A stretch of DNA of 64,000 nucleotides, from the NCBI GenBank assembly GCA_030706735.1, contig JAUZNZ010000007.1:100764-164763 (forward strand), given 5' to 3'. The stretch comes from Bacteroidota bacterium. GTDB lineage: Bacteria > Bacteroidota > Bacteroidia > Chitinophagales > Chitinophagaceae. Every line of letters starts with the position of its first letter. Within the stretch, counting starts at the first letter, position 1. Shown piece by piece: positions 1 to 9,459 of this stretch. The position numbers and the translations under genes were made by a program. The notes under the pieces were generated by a model. The model searched no databases. It saw only the letters and a program-made list of their open reading frames with translations, and had not been told where the DNA came from.

Positions 1-959
1 GCCATCCCATATACGATCATGGATAGGATCAGAAAGGCGAACCCTGTGCCCGGATTGCCGATCCCGAAGAACCCGAAACGGAAGACCCAGGCGAACATGC
101 TCATGATCATGACCTGTTTGATCCCAAACCTTCGAAGGAAGAAAGGAATGGTCAGGATGAAGAGCGTCTCGGATACCTGGGCAATGGAGGACAATACGTT
201 CGGATGGATGACGGCAAAGGAGTTCGGGTAGGTCGATTTGAAATCGTCGAGAAAGGGCAGGCCGAAGGTGTTCGTGATCTGCAGGGCTGCGCCGAGCAAC
301 ATGGCGAAGATAAAGAACGTGAGCATTTTCGCGTTCCTGAATAAAACAAAGGCATCCAGGCCGAGAGACGAAGCCAGGCTCTTTTTTTCGCCGGTTTTGG
401 CCGGGGGGCAGGCGGGCATGGTAAAGGAGTACAGGCCCATCGCCGCGCCCGCGGCTGCGCTCACGTAAAACTGCATATGGCTCTTGTTGAGCCCGAGCAG
501 ATCGACCGTCCACATGGCGGCGATAAATCCAATGGTACCCCACACGCGGATGGGGGGAAAATCCTTTACGATATTAAACCCCCTTTTTTCAAGCACGATA
601 TAGGATACGGTATTGTTGAGTGCGATCGTCGGCATATAGGCCATGCAATTGAACAGCATGACCATGTACATCGTCGGGTAATCCGAGAGGGTGGAAGCCC
701 AGATCAGGCAAGCCGCTCCTGCCAGATGGCAGAGTCCGAGCACCCGTTCGGCATTCACCCAACGATCTGCGATGATGCCCATCAGTGCGGGAGTGATCAG
801 GGAGGCCAGGCCCATGGTTCCATAAATGCTGCTGACCTGGGTACCGGTAAAGTGCAGGGTGAACAGGTATCCGCCGCAGGAGATCAGCCAGCTCCCCCAG
901 ACGTAGAACTCCAGGAAGTTCATGATAATGAGACGGTACCTGATGGCCGAACCTTGCAT
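1..959 (-). CDS. nupG: NupG-like nucleoside:H+ symporter (MFS), C-terminus beyond window
   Basis: Reading the minus strand from an ATG at 959 gives an open frame of about 319 codons that runs off the left edge, so the C-terminus is missing. It is a polytopic membrane protein of the nucleoside:H+ symporter branch of the MFS: the N-terminus MQGSAIRYRLIIMNFLEFYV and the loop GIIADRWVNAERVLG (cytoplasmic MFS signature between helices 2 and 3) are typical, as is the F-x-FFGIG segment late in the visible part. Full members have about 410 residues with 12 helices. It would import nucleosides at the inner membrane. It is divergent from mqnE with about 56 bp between the starts. Substrate specificity cannot be told from sequence. 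Confidence 0.85.
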   Translation of the reverse strand, partial: MQGSAIRYRLIIMNFLEFYVWGSWLISCGGYLFTLHFTGTQVSSIYGTMGLASLITPALMGIIADRWVNAERVLGLCHLAGAACLIWASTLSDYPTMYMVMLFNCMAYMPTIALNNTVSYIVLEKRGFNIVKDFPPIRVWGTIGFIAAMWTVDLLGLNKSHMQFYVSAAAGAAMGLYSFTMPACPPAKTGEKKSLASSLGLDAFVLFRNAKMLTFFIFAMLLGAALQITNTFGLPFLDDFKSTYPNSFAVIHPNVLSSIAQVSETLFILTIPFFLRRFGIKQVMIMSMFAWVFRFGFFGIGNPGTGFAFLILSMIVYGM

Positions 960-1015
960 AGCCGATGTTTTAATGAAGATAAAGAATTTTGGCCGTCAAG
1001 CGGTAACTTTGCCCC

Positions 1016-2188
1016 ATGAGCGAGACATTACCCATGGAGGCCTTGATCCGGACTTCGGGCGAGGGCCTTTACCAAATCGGCGAGAAGATATTGGCCGGAG
1101 AACGGATCACTCCGGATGAAGGGCTTGCGCTCTTCGAGAGGGGGACCCTATCCTTGCTTGGAGCGCTGGCCAATCATGTGCGGGAGAAAAGGCATGGGCA
1201 CCGCACCTACTTCAACCGGAATTTCCATATCGAGCCCACGAACGTATGCGTCTTCTCCTGCCAGTTCTGTTCCTATTCCCGGCTATATGCCCACCGGGAC
1301 GAAGGTTGGGAACTAAGCATGCAGCAGATGCTGGACATCGTCAAAGGATATGACGGTAAGCCCGTGACCGAGGTGCATATCGTCGGCGGCGTGCATCCGA
1401 AGATGAACCTCGATTTCTTCATGGAGCTGATGCAAAAAATAAAAGCGCATCGTCCCGATCTGCACATTAAGGGCTTTACGGCCGTGGAGCTCGACTATAT
1501 GTTCCGCAAGGCAAAGCTTACGATTGAAGAAGGCATGCACAGATTGCATGAGGCTGGGTTGGATTCTTTACCAGGCGGCGGCGCGGAGATCTTTCATCCG
1601 GACGTTCGGAATGTGATCTGCGCCGATAAGGTGGATGCCGAAGGATGGCTGGCCATTCATGAAGCAGCGCACAACGAAGGCATGCACACGAACGCCACCA
1701 TGCTGTACGGTCATATCGAATCCTATGCGCACCGCATCGACCATATGGAGCGGTTGAGGTCCTTGCAGGACCGGACCGGCGGGTTCAACACCTTCATCCC
1801 GCTGAAATTCAGGAACAAGGACAATGATATGAGCCATGTGCCCGAATCTTCGGTCGTGGAGGACATGAAGATGTATGCCGTTGCCCGTCTGTACATGGAT
1901 AATTTCCCTCATCTGAAGGCATACTGGCCGATGCTTGGCCGGCAGAACGCGCAGCTCACGCTCTCCTTCGGCGTGAATGATCTGGACGGAACCATCGACG
2001 ATACCACGAAAATTTATTCCATGGCCGGCAGTGAGGAGCAGAGGCCGAGCCTTACCACTGCGCAGCTGGTCACCCTGATCAAACAGGCAGGGCGGGAGCC
2101 GGTGGAGCGCGATACCTTATATCATGTCGTGCAGGATTATACGAATATGGATCCGGAGCAAATACAGACCGACCCCTCATTAAATTAA
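1016..2188 (+). CDS. mqnE: Aminodeoxyfutalosine synthase (radical SAM), menaquinone biosynthesis
   Basis: 390 residues, the normal family length. The radical SAM cluster motif CX3CX2C is seen at C78, C82 and C85 (NVCVFSCQFCSYSR), followed by the HIVGGVHP segment (about 120-127) common to MqnE/MqnC/CofH enzymes. MqnE joins chorismate-derived 3-[(1-carboxyvinyl)oxy]benzoate to SAM to form 6-amino-6-deoxyfutalosine, an early step of the futalosine route to menaquinone in the cytosol. MqnC also carries this fold, but the N-terminal region and the HxGGxHP context fit MqnE better. The start ATG follows the divergent permease closely. The downstream TPR gene starts 5 nt after the stop. No other menaquinone gene is in the window. 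Confidence 0.9.
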   Translation: MSETLPMEALIRTSGEGLYQIGEKILAGERITPDEGLALFERGTLSLLGALANHVREKRHGHRTYFNRNFHIEPTNVCVFSCQFCSYSRLYAHRDEGWELSMQQMLDIVKGYDGKPVTEVHIVGGVHPKMNLDFFMELMQKIKAHRPDLHIKGFTAVELDYMFRKAKLTIEEGMHRLHEAGLDSLPGGGAEIFHPDVRNVICADKVDAEGWLAIHEAAHNEGMHTNATMLYGHIESYAHRIDHMERLRSLQDRTGGFNTFIPLKFRNKDNDMSHVPESSVVEDMKMYAVARLYMDNFPHLKAYWPMLGRQNAQLTLSFGVNDLDGTIDDTTKIYSMAGSEEQRPSLTTAQLVTLIKQAGREPVERDTLYHVVQDYTNMDPEQIQTDPSLN

Positions 2189-2193
2189 CTTTC

Positions 2194-3261
2194 ATGCCCA
2201 TACGTTTCTCAGGCCTTCTTCTCCTCGTCTCCCTTACGGGCATCGCGCAAAAGCCGGCCGCCCATCAGGAAGTTTTGGACGGATTCGCTTATTTCCAGAA
2301 CGGGGATAACGTTCATGCCATCGCGCACTACGACAAGGCGATCCGGTTGGATCCGACGTACGCCGATGCGTACTATTACCGTGGCAGCGCGTACTGGAAG
2401 CATGGCGATCTGGATCTTGCCCTGGCTGATCTGAACAAAGCGATCCGGATGAATGGGAACGATCCCGACTATTTTGGCGAGCGAGGCAACGTGTATGCGG
2501 AGAAAAAGGACTTTGACAAGGCGGAGAAGGATTTTAAGAGATCCATCGAACTGAACGGGAGAAACCCCGTGCGGCCCTACAACTATGGAAAGATGCTGTA
2601 TGTCCAGGATAAATATGCGGCAGCCGCCGATCAGTTCTCCAAGGCCATCGCGCTCAACCCGGGATATATGACCGCATATGCCGGCCGGGGCGATTGTTAT
2701 TATCTGCTGGGAATGGGGGAAAAGGCGATCGAAGATCTTTCCCGGGTGATCGAATGGCAGCCCGGGGAACGGGATCTGATCAATCGCATCGATTTTAAGC
2801 AGTTGGTCTGTGAGGCCTTATATAAGAGAGGATCCCTGTTCGGGGAAATGAAGCAATATGACAAAGCAGAAAAGGACTTCTCTGCATGTATCGGGCTGGA
2901 CGCCGGGGAAACCAAGGCCATTTCCAATCGAGGTTATTACCGGATGATGAATGGTCAGTATGAACCGGCAATCCGGGACTTTAATATATTGATCGGAAAG
3001 GATAGTACGGATGCGTTGGCCTATAATAACCGGGGGTTAGCGGAATATTATCTGAAACATTATGATCTGGCCGAGGCGGATTGCCTGCGATCCCAGGCCT
3101 ACAAGCCCGATAATTCTTATGTCTGGCTGAACCTGGGCAGGATCTGCCTGGCGACGGGAAGAAAGAAAGAGGCGTGCGAAAAACTTGAAAAAGCGGTGCA
3201 GTTTGGGAATAAGGAGGCGGAAAGTCTGCGAAAAGAAGCCTGTGAGATCAGCACTCGCTGA
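2194..3261 (+). CDS. Secreted tetratricopeptide-repeat protein
   Basis: 355 residues. A short hydrophobic N-terminal segment (about residues 4-18, ending GIAQ) looks like a signal peptide, so the protein is probably periplasmic. The rest is a string of about eight TPR units, recognisable from A-Y-Y-x-R-G and A-x-x-D-x-x-x-A-I-x-L/M-x-P patterns (for example [18 protein letters not shown]). TPR proteins act as protein-binding scaffolds; no catalytic domain is visible and the partner is unknown. It begins 5 nt after mqnE and may be co-transcribed, but a functional link is not evident. Its 3' end overlaps the convergent serine dehydratase gene by 14 bp. Confidence 0.8.
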   Translation: MPIRFSGLLLLVSLTGIAQKPAAHQEVLDGFAYFQNGDNVHAIAHYDKAIRLDPTYADAYYYRGSAYWKHGDLDLALADLNKAIRMNGNDPDYFGERGNVYAEKKDFDKAEKDFKRSIELNGRNPVRPYNYGKMLYVQDKYAAAADQFSKAIALNPGYMTAYAGRGDCYYLLGMGEKAIEDLSRVIEWQPGERDLINRIDFKQLVCEALYKRGSLFGEMKQYDKAEKDFSACIGLDAGETKAISNRGYYRMMNGQYEPAIRDFNILIGKDSTDALAYNNRGLAEYYLKHYDLAEADCLRSQAYKPDNSYVWLNLGRICLATGRKKEACEKLEKAVQFGNKEAESLRKEACEISTR

Positions 3262-4675
3262 GGCCAAGGGGGATCTGCACGGCCAGGCCGCCGTCGGAGG
3301 TTTCCTTATACTTGCTATTCATATCCTGTGCCGTGTCCCACATCGTGCGTATGACGGCGTCGAGGGAGACTTTGGCGAAATCCGGCGTACTTTGAAGAGC
3401 GAGCTGGGACGCCGTGATCGCTTTGATGGCTCCCATCGTATTTCTCTCTATGCACGGTATCTGGACGAGGCCGCCGATCGGGTCGCAGGTGAGGCCAAGG
3501 TGATGTTCCATCGCGATCTCTCCGGCCATCAGCGTTTGACGCTGGGTACCTCCGACACATTCGGTAAGCGCCGCGGCCGCCATAGCTGATGAGACGCCGA
3601 TCTCGGCCTGGCAGCCTCCCATGGCAGCGGAAATGGTTGCTCCTTTCTTAAAGATGCTCCCTATTTCGGATGCCGTGAGCAGGAACCGGACGATGTCATC
3701 CTCCCGGTATCCGTCGCAAAAAATGAGATAGTACTGCAAAACGGCGGGGATCACCCCGGCAGCCCCATTGGTGGGAGCCGTCACCACGCGCCCGAAGGAA
3801 GCATTTTCTTCGTTGACGGCCAGGGCAAAGCAGCTCACCCAGTCCAGGATATATTTAAAATCCGTGCCTCCCGCGCGGATCGCGGAAACCCAGGAATCGA
3901 AATCATGGTAAGGTCTGCCTGCGATCAAGCGTCGGTTCAGTTCCGCCGCGCGCCGTTTCACGTTCAGTCCGCCGGGCAACATGCCGCTTGCGTGGCAACC
4001 GCGATAGATGCATTCCTTCATCACGCGCCAGATATTGAGAATTCCCTGGCGAACGTCGCTCTCCGCGCGCCAGGCCATTTCATTTTCCATGACGACCTCG
4101 CTGATGGTCATGCCGGTCTTTCTGCACCAGTGCAGAATATCGTCCGCGGTGTTGATCGGAAAGGGCAACTGCACGGTGGAGCCTGGGGTGGGTTCTTCCC
4201 CTTCCCGCTTCACGAAGCCACCTCCGATGGAATAGTATGTTTCAGCGACCTGGTCGCCATCGGTGAAGCGGGCCAGGAAGGTCAGTGCGTTCGGATGATA
4301 AGGCAGGGTCTCGGTGCTAAGGAATTCAATATCGGCGGCCGGATCGAAGACGATCTCGTGTTCCCGGCCGACAAGCAGCTTTCTTTTTTCGCGAATCGTG
4401 GCCATGGCCGGATCGATCAGTCCGGGATCGAAGGTCACGGGGTCTTCGCCAGCCAGACCCAGTTGAATGGCGATATCGGTCCCGTGCCCTTTTCCCGTTT
4501 TGGCGAGGGACCCGTAGAGAAGAATCTTAATATGACTAAGTTGCCGAAGGCGGCCAGCCTTTTTGAGGGAGGAGATGAAGGCCTGGGCGGCCCGCCATGG
4601 GCCAAGAGTATGCGAGCTGGAGGGGCCCACTCCTATCTTGAACATATCAAAAACAGAGATCGCTTCGTGTGGCAA
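3248..4675 (-). CDS. sdaA: L-serine ammonia-lyase, single-chain iron-sulfur type
   Basis: 475 residues, matching one-chain bacterial L-serine dehydratases. The N-terminal beta domain has the signature [20 protein letters not shown] (residues about 7-26). The C-terminal alpha domain carries the 4Fe-4S cysteines: one in MGGCQAEIG and two about 11 apart in [13 protein letters not shown] (about C397 and C408). The enzyme deaminates L-serine to pyruvate and ammonia in the cytosol, and the cluster is oxygen-sensitive in the family. The gene is on its own; a terminator at 4710-4738 lies just upstream and would shield it from read-through. Its tail overlaps the TPR gene. Confidence 0.95.
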   Translation of the reverse strand: MPHEAISVFDMFKIGVGPSSSHTLGPWRAAQAFISSLKKAGRLRQLSHIKILLYGSLAKTGKGHGTDIAIQLGLAGEDPVTFDPGLIDPAMATIREKRKLLVGREHEIVFDPAADIEFLSTETLPYHPNALTFLARFTDGDQVAETYYSIGGGFVKREGEEPTPGSTVQLPFPINTADDILHWCRKTGMTISEVVMENEMAWRAESDVRQGILNIWRVMKECIYRGCHASGMLPGGLNVKRRAAELNRRLIAGRPYHDFDSWVSAIRAGGTDFKYILDWVSCFALAVNEENASFGRVVTAPTNGAAGVIPAVLQYYLIFCDGYREDDIVRFLLTASEIGSIFKKGATISAAMGGCQAEIGVSSAMAAAALTECVGGTQRQTLMAGEIAMEHHLGLTCDPIGGLVQIPCIERNTMGAIKAITASQLALQSTPDFAKVSLDAVIRTMWDTAQDMNSKYKETSDGGLAVQIPLGLSEC

Positions 4676-4709
4676 GTACCGGTATTTTTTTGCAAAGATA
4701 GATCATTCG

Positions 4710-4738
4710 AAAAAAAAAGCCCCGGATAGCACCGGGGC
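4710..4738 (-). terminator. Rho-independent terminator upstream of sdaA
   Basis: A 7-bp GC stem (GCCCCGG at 4719-4725 with CCGGGGC at 4732-4738, loop ATAGCA) is flanked on the sdaA side by nine A residues, which is a run of U in a minus-strand transcript. It therefore ends a minus-strand RNA coming from the right. The nearest minus-strand gene ends about 370 nt away at 5106, so either that mRNA has a long 3' tail or a separate RNA is made in between. Confidence 0.75.
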
Positions 4739-5020
4739 GATAGCAGGTAGTTCATGGTTACTACACATCAAGCAGATGTATGTCGAAAATCAAACACTTT
4801 GATATGGGGGTCTGCAGTGCGGTGAACAATAATGGCTTGACTTGCAGTACTTTATACCCTTTCGTTTTGGTCATAGAGGCAAAAGAACAGAAGCGGCCGG
4901 TAAGCAACTGGAATTAGTCCTAGTTTAAATTGTTGTGTGCAAGTACGTCCCCCAGCAGATAGACAAGGGGACGTTGCCGATTGCTGCAACGAATTGCTAA
5001 AAATTTTTTTTTATACCGGG
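4739..5020 (-). other. Structured non-coding spacer, possible small RNA
   Basis: No convincing ORF lies here. The stretch holds a perfect 8-bp hairpin (ACGTCCCC at 4944-4951 with GGGGACGT at 4966-4973), a second short stem (GTTGC/GCAAC near 4973-4990), and a poly-T/poly-A tract near 4998-5012. With the strong minus-strand terminator at 4710-4738 it could encode a minus-strand RNA of roughly 230-260 nt. I could not match it to tmRNA, RNase P RNA or SRP RNA by their conserved cores. A 6S-like RNA is possible but unproven. Confidence 0.3.
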
Positions 5021-5105
5021 AGGGGCGGGGAAACCGAATGGTTTGACGGGGTGTGGGCGGGGTGGATGGGGGGACGCGAGTGGGCCGGCGGCGCGGGCGG
5101 TCGGA

Positions 5106-5420
5106 TCATGCCTCCTGCTCTTCCGAGGCCCGGATCTGCAGCTCACGGTATTTCTGTTCGTATTGGTCCCACTTGTGTCGCTGGGAAAAAATAGCGATAA
5201 AGATGACAATGAGCAGGAGAGCCAGCAGGATCGTCAGTCCACCCGAGTTGATCAGCATCATGGCCTGTTTGTCCCATCCGGACGTAAAGCTGATCACTAT
5301 CGGGATAACAAAGGCCAGACCGAGGGGGATTCCCAGGAGGAATTGCCAGAAAACCCGTTTGCGACGCCTCCTGTTCCGTTCCCAGTAGAGCAGGAAATCC
5401 TTTTCTTCCTGTGTCAGCAT
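5106..5420 (-). CDS. Small two-helix membrane protein, hypothetical
   Basis: 104 residues. A basic, hydrophilic N-terminus (ERNRRRRKRVFWQF) is followed by two hydrophobic segments at about residues 26-46 and 55-79, then a charged C-terminus rich in Q, E and R. I do not recognise the family; small proteins of this layout are common in Chitinophagaceae. The positive-inside rule suggests both ends lie in the cytoplasm. It is divergent from the HU-domain gene (69 bp between the starts). Length and codon use look coding; the shifted plus-strand ORFs over it lack any such organisation. Confidence 0.65.
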   Translation of the reverse strand: MLTQEEKDFLLYWERNRRRRKRVFWQFLLGIPLGLAFVIPIVISFTSGWDKQAMMLINSGGLTILLALLLIVIFIAIFSQRHKWDQYEQKYRELQIRASEEQEA

Positions 5421-5488
5421 AATGGAAAAATAGTACGTAAAGTTAGTGCAAGTTTTTTATCTTTAACCTGTTCCAAAATCCATACGTC

Positions 5489-6523
5489 TTGAAATTACCT
5501 CTACTATTGTCCCAGTTCCTTTACCAAACGAAGAAACTGGATCTGCCGGGAATCGGCCGGTTCACCCTGGATCCCGCGGCGGTCCTGCCGCAAGAGTCCG
5601 ACAGAGGCATTCAAACGCCGGCTTCGGGCATCAGCTTTACGAATTTGACCATTCACAATCCGGACGACGAGCTGATCACTTACCTACATACCCATACAGG
5701 CAAAATGAAGCCTCTGGCGGCATCGGACCTGGATTTCTTTTTAACCTCAGGCCGCCAGATGTTGAATATCGGCAAGGCATTCTACCTGGAAGGGATCGGC
5801 ACGCTCATCAAGAATATGGAGGGAAAGCTGGATTTCGCGCCGGGAGAATATGTGACATCGAAGCTGGACGAGCCCGGTCCGGGGCGAAGGGAAAAGAATC
5901 CGGCCAGGGAAGCCGCTGCCGAAGAGGCAGCCGGCAAGTATGAGCCGAGGTCGAATAATTTACGTCAGCTTTTGTTGCTGGGGGGGATCATCGGCGGTCT
6001 GGTCATCATCGGTTGGGGCGGTTATACCCTTTATAAGCGCAATACGGTTCCCGAGCCGCTTACCGACAATGCACAAGTTGACCGGCCGGCCGCCGTCCCA
6101 TCGAGGACCGACTCCGTTTCCGCTCGTCATGACTCGATGCAGTCACCGGGTGCGGGCGCTACGCCTGGTTCTAGCACGCAGCCTGGTTCGGGTACGGCGC
6201 CTGGTTCAAGCACGCCCCCCGCTTCGACGCACCCGCCTGCGGTGACGGCGCCACCTCAAGGAGCCCTTGTGAATGCTTCATCCAATGTGATCGATCCGAA
6301 CGGAACCCTGTATAAGTTCGTCATTCTCGAAACAACGAAGAAGGGAAGGGCCCTTCGACGGTATAATCAATTATTGGGCTTTCAACTGAATATCAAAATG
6401 GACCAACGGGATTCCGGCTATTTCAAGTTATACTTTCCCATAACCGTTGCCGCCAGGGATACCACTCATGTCAAAGATTCCCTGGCCGATGTATATGCCT
6501 CCCATGTCACCATCGAACGCTGA
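5489..6523 (+). CDS. Membrane protein with N-terminal HU/CCDC81-like domain and SPOR-like C-terminus
   Basis: 344 residues. The first 130 resemble the HU-fold domain found at the N-terminus of Bacteroidota inner-membrane proteins (start LLSQFLYQTKKLDLPGIGRF, later FYLEGIGTLIKN). One transmembrane helix lies at about 160-182 (LLLLGGIIGGLVIIGWGGYT). A low-complexity P/G/S/T linker (about 218-255) holds three 18-bp repeats. The last 80 residues (FVILETTKKGRALRRYNQLL...) look like a SPOR-type module that may bind peptidoglycan. A bitopic protein linking cytoplasm and cell wall is inferred; no experimental role is known to me. It is a single gene. Confidence 0.7.
   Translation: MKLPLLLSQFLYQTKKLDLPGIGRFTLDPAAVLPQESDRGIQTPASGISFTNLTIHNPDDELITYLHTHTGKMKPLAASDLDFFLTSGRQMLNIGKAFYLEGIGTLIKNMEGKLDFAPGEYVTSKLDEPGPGRREKNPAREAAAEEAAGKYEPRSNNLRQLLLLGGIIGGLVIIGWGGYTLYKRNTVPEPLTDNAQVDRPAAVPSRTDSVSARHDSMQSPGAGATPGSSTQPGSGTAPGSSTPPASTHPPAVTAPPQGALVNASSNVIDPNGTLYKFVILETTKKGRALRRYNQLLGFQLNIKMDQRDSGYFKLYFPITVAARDTTHVKDSLADVYASHVTIER
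6164..6217 (+). repeat. Three 18-bp in-frame tandem repeats
   Basis: Three units of 18 bp, each starting CCTGGTTC, at 6164-6181, 6182-6199 and 6200-6217. They encode PGSSTQ, PGSGTA and PGSSTP in the linker between the membrane helix and the C-terminal domain of the HU-domain protein. Confidence 0.85.
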
Positions 6524-6534
6524 CGAGCCATGCG

Positions 6535-6693
6535 ACCGAATGCTGCGTACTGGATAAAGAAATTGCAGTTGCCGGCTGCACGGTCTCGCCGGGATTCGAC
6601 TTCGCCGAATTCGAACTCGCCGGAAGGGCTGCCCTATCGGAACAATATCCGATCCATGCGCAGCTGATCGCGCGATTTAGCGTGAAGGATTAG
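6535..6693 (+). pseudogene. 3' remnant of a cupin-family gene
   Basis: In the frame ending with TAG at 6691-6693 the DNA encodes about 50 residues containing VAGCTVSPGFDFAEFELAGR and EQYPIHAQLIARF. This is the usual C-terminal tail of small cupin proteins (V-S-P-G-F-D/E-F-x-D-F-E-L ... YPxHAxLIxxL). Only the tail is left: upstream lies the complete end of the HU-domain gene in another frame, and there is no start codon or cupin barrel. The fragment's stop overlaps the convergent amidohydrolase end by 17 bp. I read it as the scar of a deletion; the family match is from memory of the motif. Confidence 0.6.
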
Positions 6694-7984
6694 GCTGGTA
6701 GCGTATCCCTTCCTTCATCACCCATTGCACCTTTCGCAATTGTGAAATATTTTCGGCCGGATCTCCCTCAACGAGCAGCAGATCAGCCAGGAGTCCCGCT
6801 TTGACCCTCCCCACCCTGTCATTTACTTTAAAGACGTCTGCGTTCACCGACGTGGCCGAACGAAGGACGTTCAGCGTTTTCATGCCATAGTCCACCATGG
6901 CTTCCATCTCGCGGACGTTGTCCCCGTGAGGATATACGCCGACGTCGCCTCCCATGCAGATCGTGACGCCGGCCGCAAGAGCAGCCTGAAAGCTCTTTCT
7001 TTTCTGCACGATGGCCGGAGGATCCGGGTCAGTTCCCTTACGCCAGCCGCGATAGGAAGCGATCGCCTCGCTTGCCGACAAGGTCGGGCAATAGGCCACC
7101 CCTTTTTCCTTCATCATGGCGAAGATCTCGGGCGTTCCCTGGTCTCCGTGTTCGATGGTCGTCACCCCGGCCAGGACGGCGCGGCGCATCCCCTCTGCCG
7201 TTCCACTATGGACAGCCACGCCACGGCCGCTGCTGGCAGCCACTTCTACGGCCGTCTTGAGCTCCGCCAAGGTGAAGGTGGGTTCAGCTTCCTCATGGGG
7301 TCCCCAGCGGTAGTCCGCGTATATCTTGATCATATCAGCCCCTTTCCCGATCTGTGTACGGATCTCCCTGGTCAGGCCGTCCGCACCATCAGCCTCCGCG
7401 GCTCCCTTGGGTAGTTCATACCCGTCACTAAGCTCTTTGGGTCCATAGCTGCCTGTGGCCACGATGGCCCTGGTCACGCAGATCATGTGCGGGCCGGGAA
7501 TGATCCCTTTTTCGATGGCCCGTTTGAGCCCGACGTCGTCGTACCAGGCTCCCTCCGTACCCAGGTCGCGGACGGTGGTGAAGCCGGCCAGGAGCGTCTT
7601 ACGCGCATGCACGGTCGCCCTTGCGACACGTTCTGCCCTTGACTCTTTGAGTACCTGATCATTCCAGGAGGTTTCGTTGTAGGGATGGAGGAACAGATGA
7701 CTATGGCCTTCGATCAGACCCGGCAACAAGGTGGCCCCCTTTGCATCGATGATGGTCGCATTGGCCGGTACCTTGATCGATCCGGCCGGACCGGCCGCCT
7801 CGATGAGACGCCCGTGCACCAGCACGGTCCACCCTTCATGCATCTGCTCGCCGTCGAACACCCGATCGGGGCGGATCAGGAACAGATCTTCCGTAGCGGC
7901 TCCGGGAGCGGACCCCGGCTGTTGGGCGAAAGAACCCATCGGGACGGCCATACAGGCCGCCAGGCATAAAGCAGAATATCTCAT
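6677..7984 (-). CDS. Secreted imidazolonepropionase-like amidohydrolase
   Basis: 435 residues with a signal peptide (MRYSALCLAACMAVPMGSFA). Metal-dependent amidohydrolase fold: the HxH metal motif is at H94 and H96 (EGHSHLFLHP), further candidate ligands are in AVHSGTAEG and IEHGDQG, and the catalytic Asp is likely in CMGGDVGVYPHG. The family (Xaa-Pro/prolidase-like and imidazolonepropionase-like enzymes) hydrolyses amide bonds, often in dipeptides or cyclic amides; the substrate here is unknown. It would act in the periplasm. It lies 51 bp after an APC permease on the same strand, which suggests, without proving, that peptide or amino-acid derivatives are used together. Confidence 0.8.
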   Translation of the reverse strand: MRYSALCLAACMAVPMGSFAQQPGSAPGAATEDLFLIRPDRVFDGEQMHEGWTVLVHGRLIEAAGPAGSIKVPANATIIDAKGATLLPGLIEGHSHLFLHPYNETSWNDQVLKESRAERVARATVHARKTLLAGFTTVRDLGTEGAWYDDVGLKRAIEKGIIPGPHMICVTRAIVATGSYGPKELSDGYELPKGAAEADGADGLTREIRTQIGKGADMIKIYADYRWGPHEEAEPTFTLAELKTAVEVAASSGRGVAVHSGTAEGMRRAVLAGVTTIEHGDQGTPEIFAMMKEKGVAYCPTLSASEAIASYRGWRKGTDPDPPAIVQKRKSFQAALAAGVTICMGGDVGVYPHGDNVREMEAMVDYGMKTLNVLRSATSVNADVFKVNDRVGRVKAGLLADLLLVEGDPAENISQLRKVQWVMKEGIRYQPNPSR

Positions 7985-8035
7985 GTCGCAGGATTGAACC
8001 CGAATTTACTATTTATAGATATACCCGGGCAAGGT

Positions 8036-9454
8036 TCAGCCTTTTTGCCGTCTAAAATACCAATATAGGGGAGCCCCCACGGCAGTCAGGGCCAATCCAA
8101 AGACGGAATTGATCACCGGGGCTTTACCGCTTGTATAATTGGAAATATCACTGAACAGGGTGACCCCGACGTAGAACAGGGTAAACAGGATGAAGATCAG
8201 CGGGATCACAGGATAGCCGGTCACTTTATATGGGCGTTCGGCGTCGGGCATCCGTCTCCTCAGTACGAAAATGCCTGCGGCCGTCAGGCCATAAAACACC
8301 CACGACATGAAGATGTACATATCGGCCAGGATATCGAAAGATCCGCTGAGCACAAACAGGCTGCTCCATACGCCCATTACGATGATCGCATTGCCGGGCG
8401 TGCGAAAGCGGGGCTGCACCTTACCGGCCCAGGTAAAGAAATTCTTCGTCTCGCCCATGGCGAAGACGATGCGGGCGTTGGCCAGGAGATTGATATTCGT
8501 CGCGCCGAACGCCGAGATGACGATCAGGCCGGCGATCACCGCGGCTCCCGCCGTGCCGAGGACCTTTTCCATCGCGTCGGCAGCGACAAGGGGCGACGTA
8601 GCCATCTTTTCCACCGGCAGCACGTAAAGATAGGCGAGGTTGATCAGGGTATATATGAGTATGCAGGCCGTCATGCCAATCAAGAGGCTTTTTGAAATGT
8701 TCTTTTTCGGGTCCTTGATCTCGCCGGCCACCATATTGACGTTGGACCAGCCGTCATAGGAGGCGAAGGCGCCGGTGACGGCCGCCATGAAGGCCGCAAA
8801 GAGGGCCCAGCCTTTCAGGTGGAATGAAGGTGAATCCGTAATGAAATTCCTTGTGTTCCCCTTTCCGGAGAAGAGAATGCCTCCGATCAGCGCCGCCAGG
8901 GCAAGTACTTTTAAGATGGTCGCAACAAACTGGATCCGGTTCCCTGATCGGGTGCTGAGGTAATTCACGAGGGTGATGCCTGCAATTATTGCGATGGCCA
9001 GGATCTTGACCCCAAAATTCTGCAAGGGGAAGATATCGGCCACAAAGGGGATGTGCAATTTGAGAGACTGCTCCGTACCGGGCGGGAAGCGGGGCAAATG
9101 AATGAAATATCCTGCGTATTCCGCACAAACAAAGGCGATCGAGGCCACTGCGGCGGTATTGATGACGGCCACCGTGGACCAGCCATAGAGGAAGGCCGTG
9201 AATTCCCCGTACATAGCGCGCGTGTATACGTATTGACCGCCTGTTTCGGGCATCATCGCGCCGAGCTCGGCGTAGATCATGGCGCCAAAAATGGAGATGA
9301 GACCTGCAACCAACCAGACCGCCGTCAGGAGGAGGGGCGAGCCGAGTTGCTGTGCCATCGTAGCCGGCTTCATAAAAATCCCTGAGCCGATCACGCTGCC
9401 GATCACGATGGTGATCGCCGAGGCCAGTCCGATGTTCTTTTTGAGTTGGGTCAT
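8036..9454 (-). CDS. APC-superfamily amino acid permease
   Basis: 472 residues with about 12 hydrophobic helices. The N-terminus IVIGSVIGSGIFMKPATMAQ is the classic APC/LAT signature, where the GSGIF turn binds the amino acid backbone. Further matches are FGAMIYAELGAMMPETGGQY (helix 2) and the SYDGWSNVNMVAGEIKDPKK segment of helix 6. This places it among the serine/threonine-exchanger (SteT/LAT-like) permeases of the inner membrane. The Rieske oxygenase gene ends 5 bp upstream of its start, so the two are almost certainly co-transcribed; the amidohydrolase follows. Confidence 0.88.
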   Translation of the reverse strand: MTQLKKNIGLASAITIVIGSVIGSGIFMKPATMAQQLGSPLLLTAVWLVAGLISIFGAMIYAELGAMMPETGGQYVYTRAMYGEFTAFLYGWSTVAVINTAAVASIAFVCAEYAGYFIHLPRFPPGTEQSLKLHIPFVADIFPLQNFGVKILAIAIIAGITLVNYLSTRSGNRIQFVATILKVLALAALIGGILFSGKGNTRNFITDSPSFHLKGWALFAAFMAAVTGAFASYDGWSNVNMVAGEIKDPKKNISKSLLIGMTACILIYTLINLAYLYVLPVEKMATSPLVAADAMEKVLGTAGAAVIAGLIVISAFGATNINLLANARIVFAMGETKNFFTWAGKVQPRFRTPGNAIIVMGVWSSLFVLSGSFDILADMYIFMSWVFYGLTAAGIFVLRRRMPDAERPYKVTGYPVIPLIFILFTLFYVGVTLFSDISNYTSGKAPVINSVFGLALTAVGAPLYWYFRRQKG

Positions 9455-9459
9455 ATTAT

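Noticed and set aside
4739..5020. tmRNA, RNase P RNA or SRP RNA in the structured spacer
   Set aside because: None of their conserved cores (tRNA-like end with CCA, the GAAAGTCC-type P4 core, the GGAAGCAG loop) is present.
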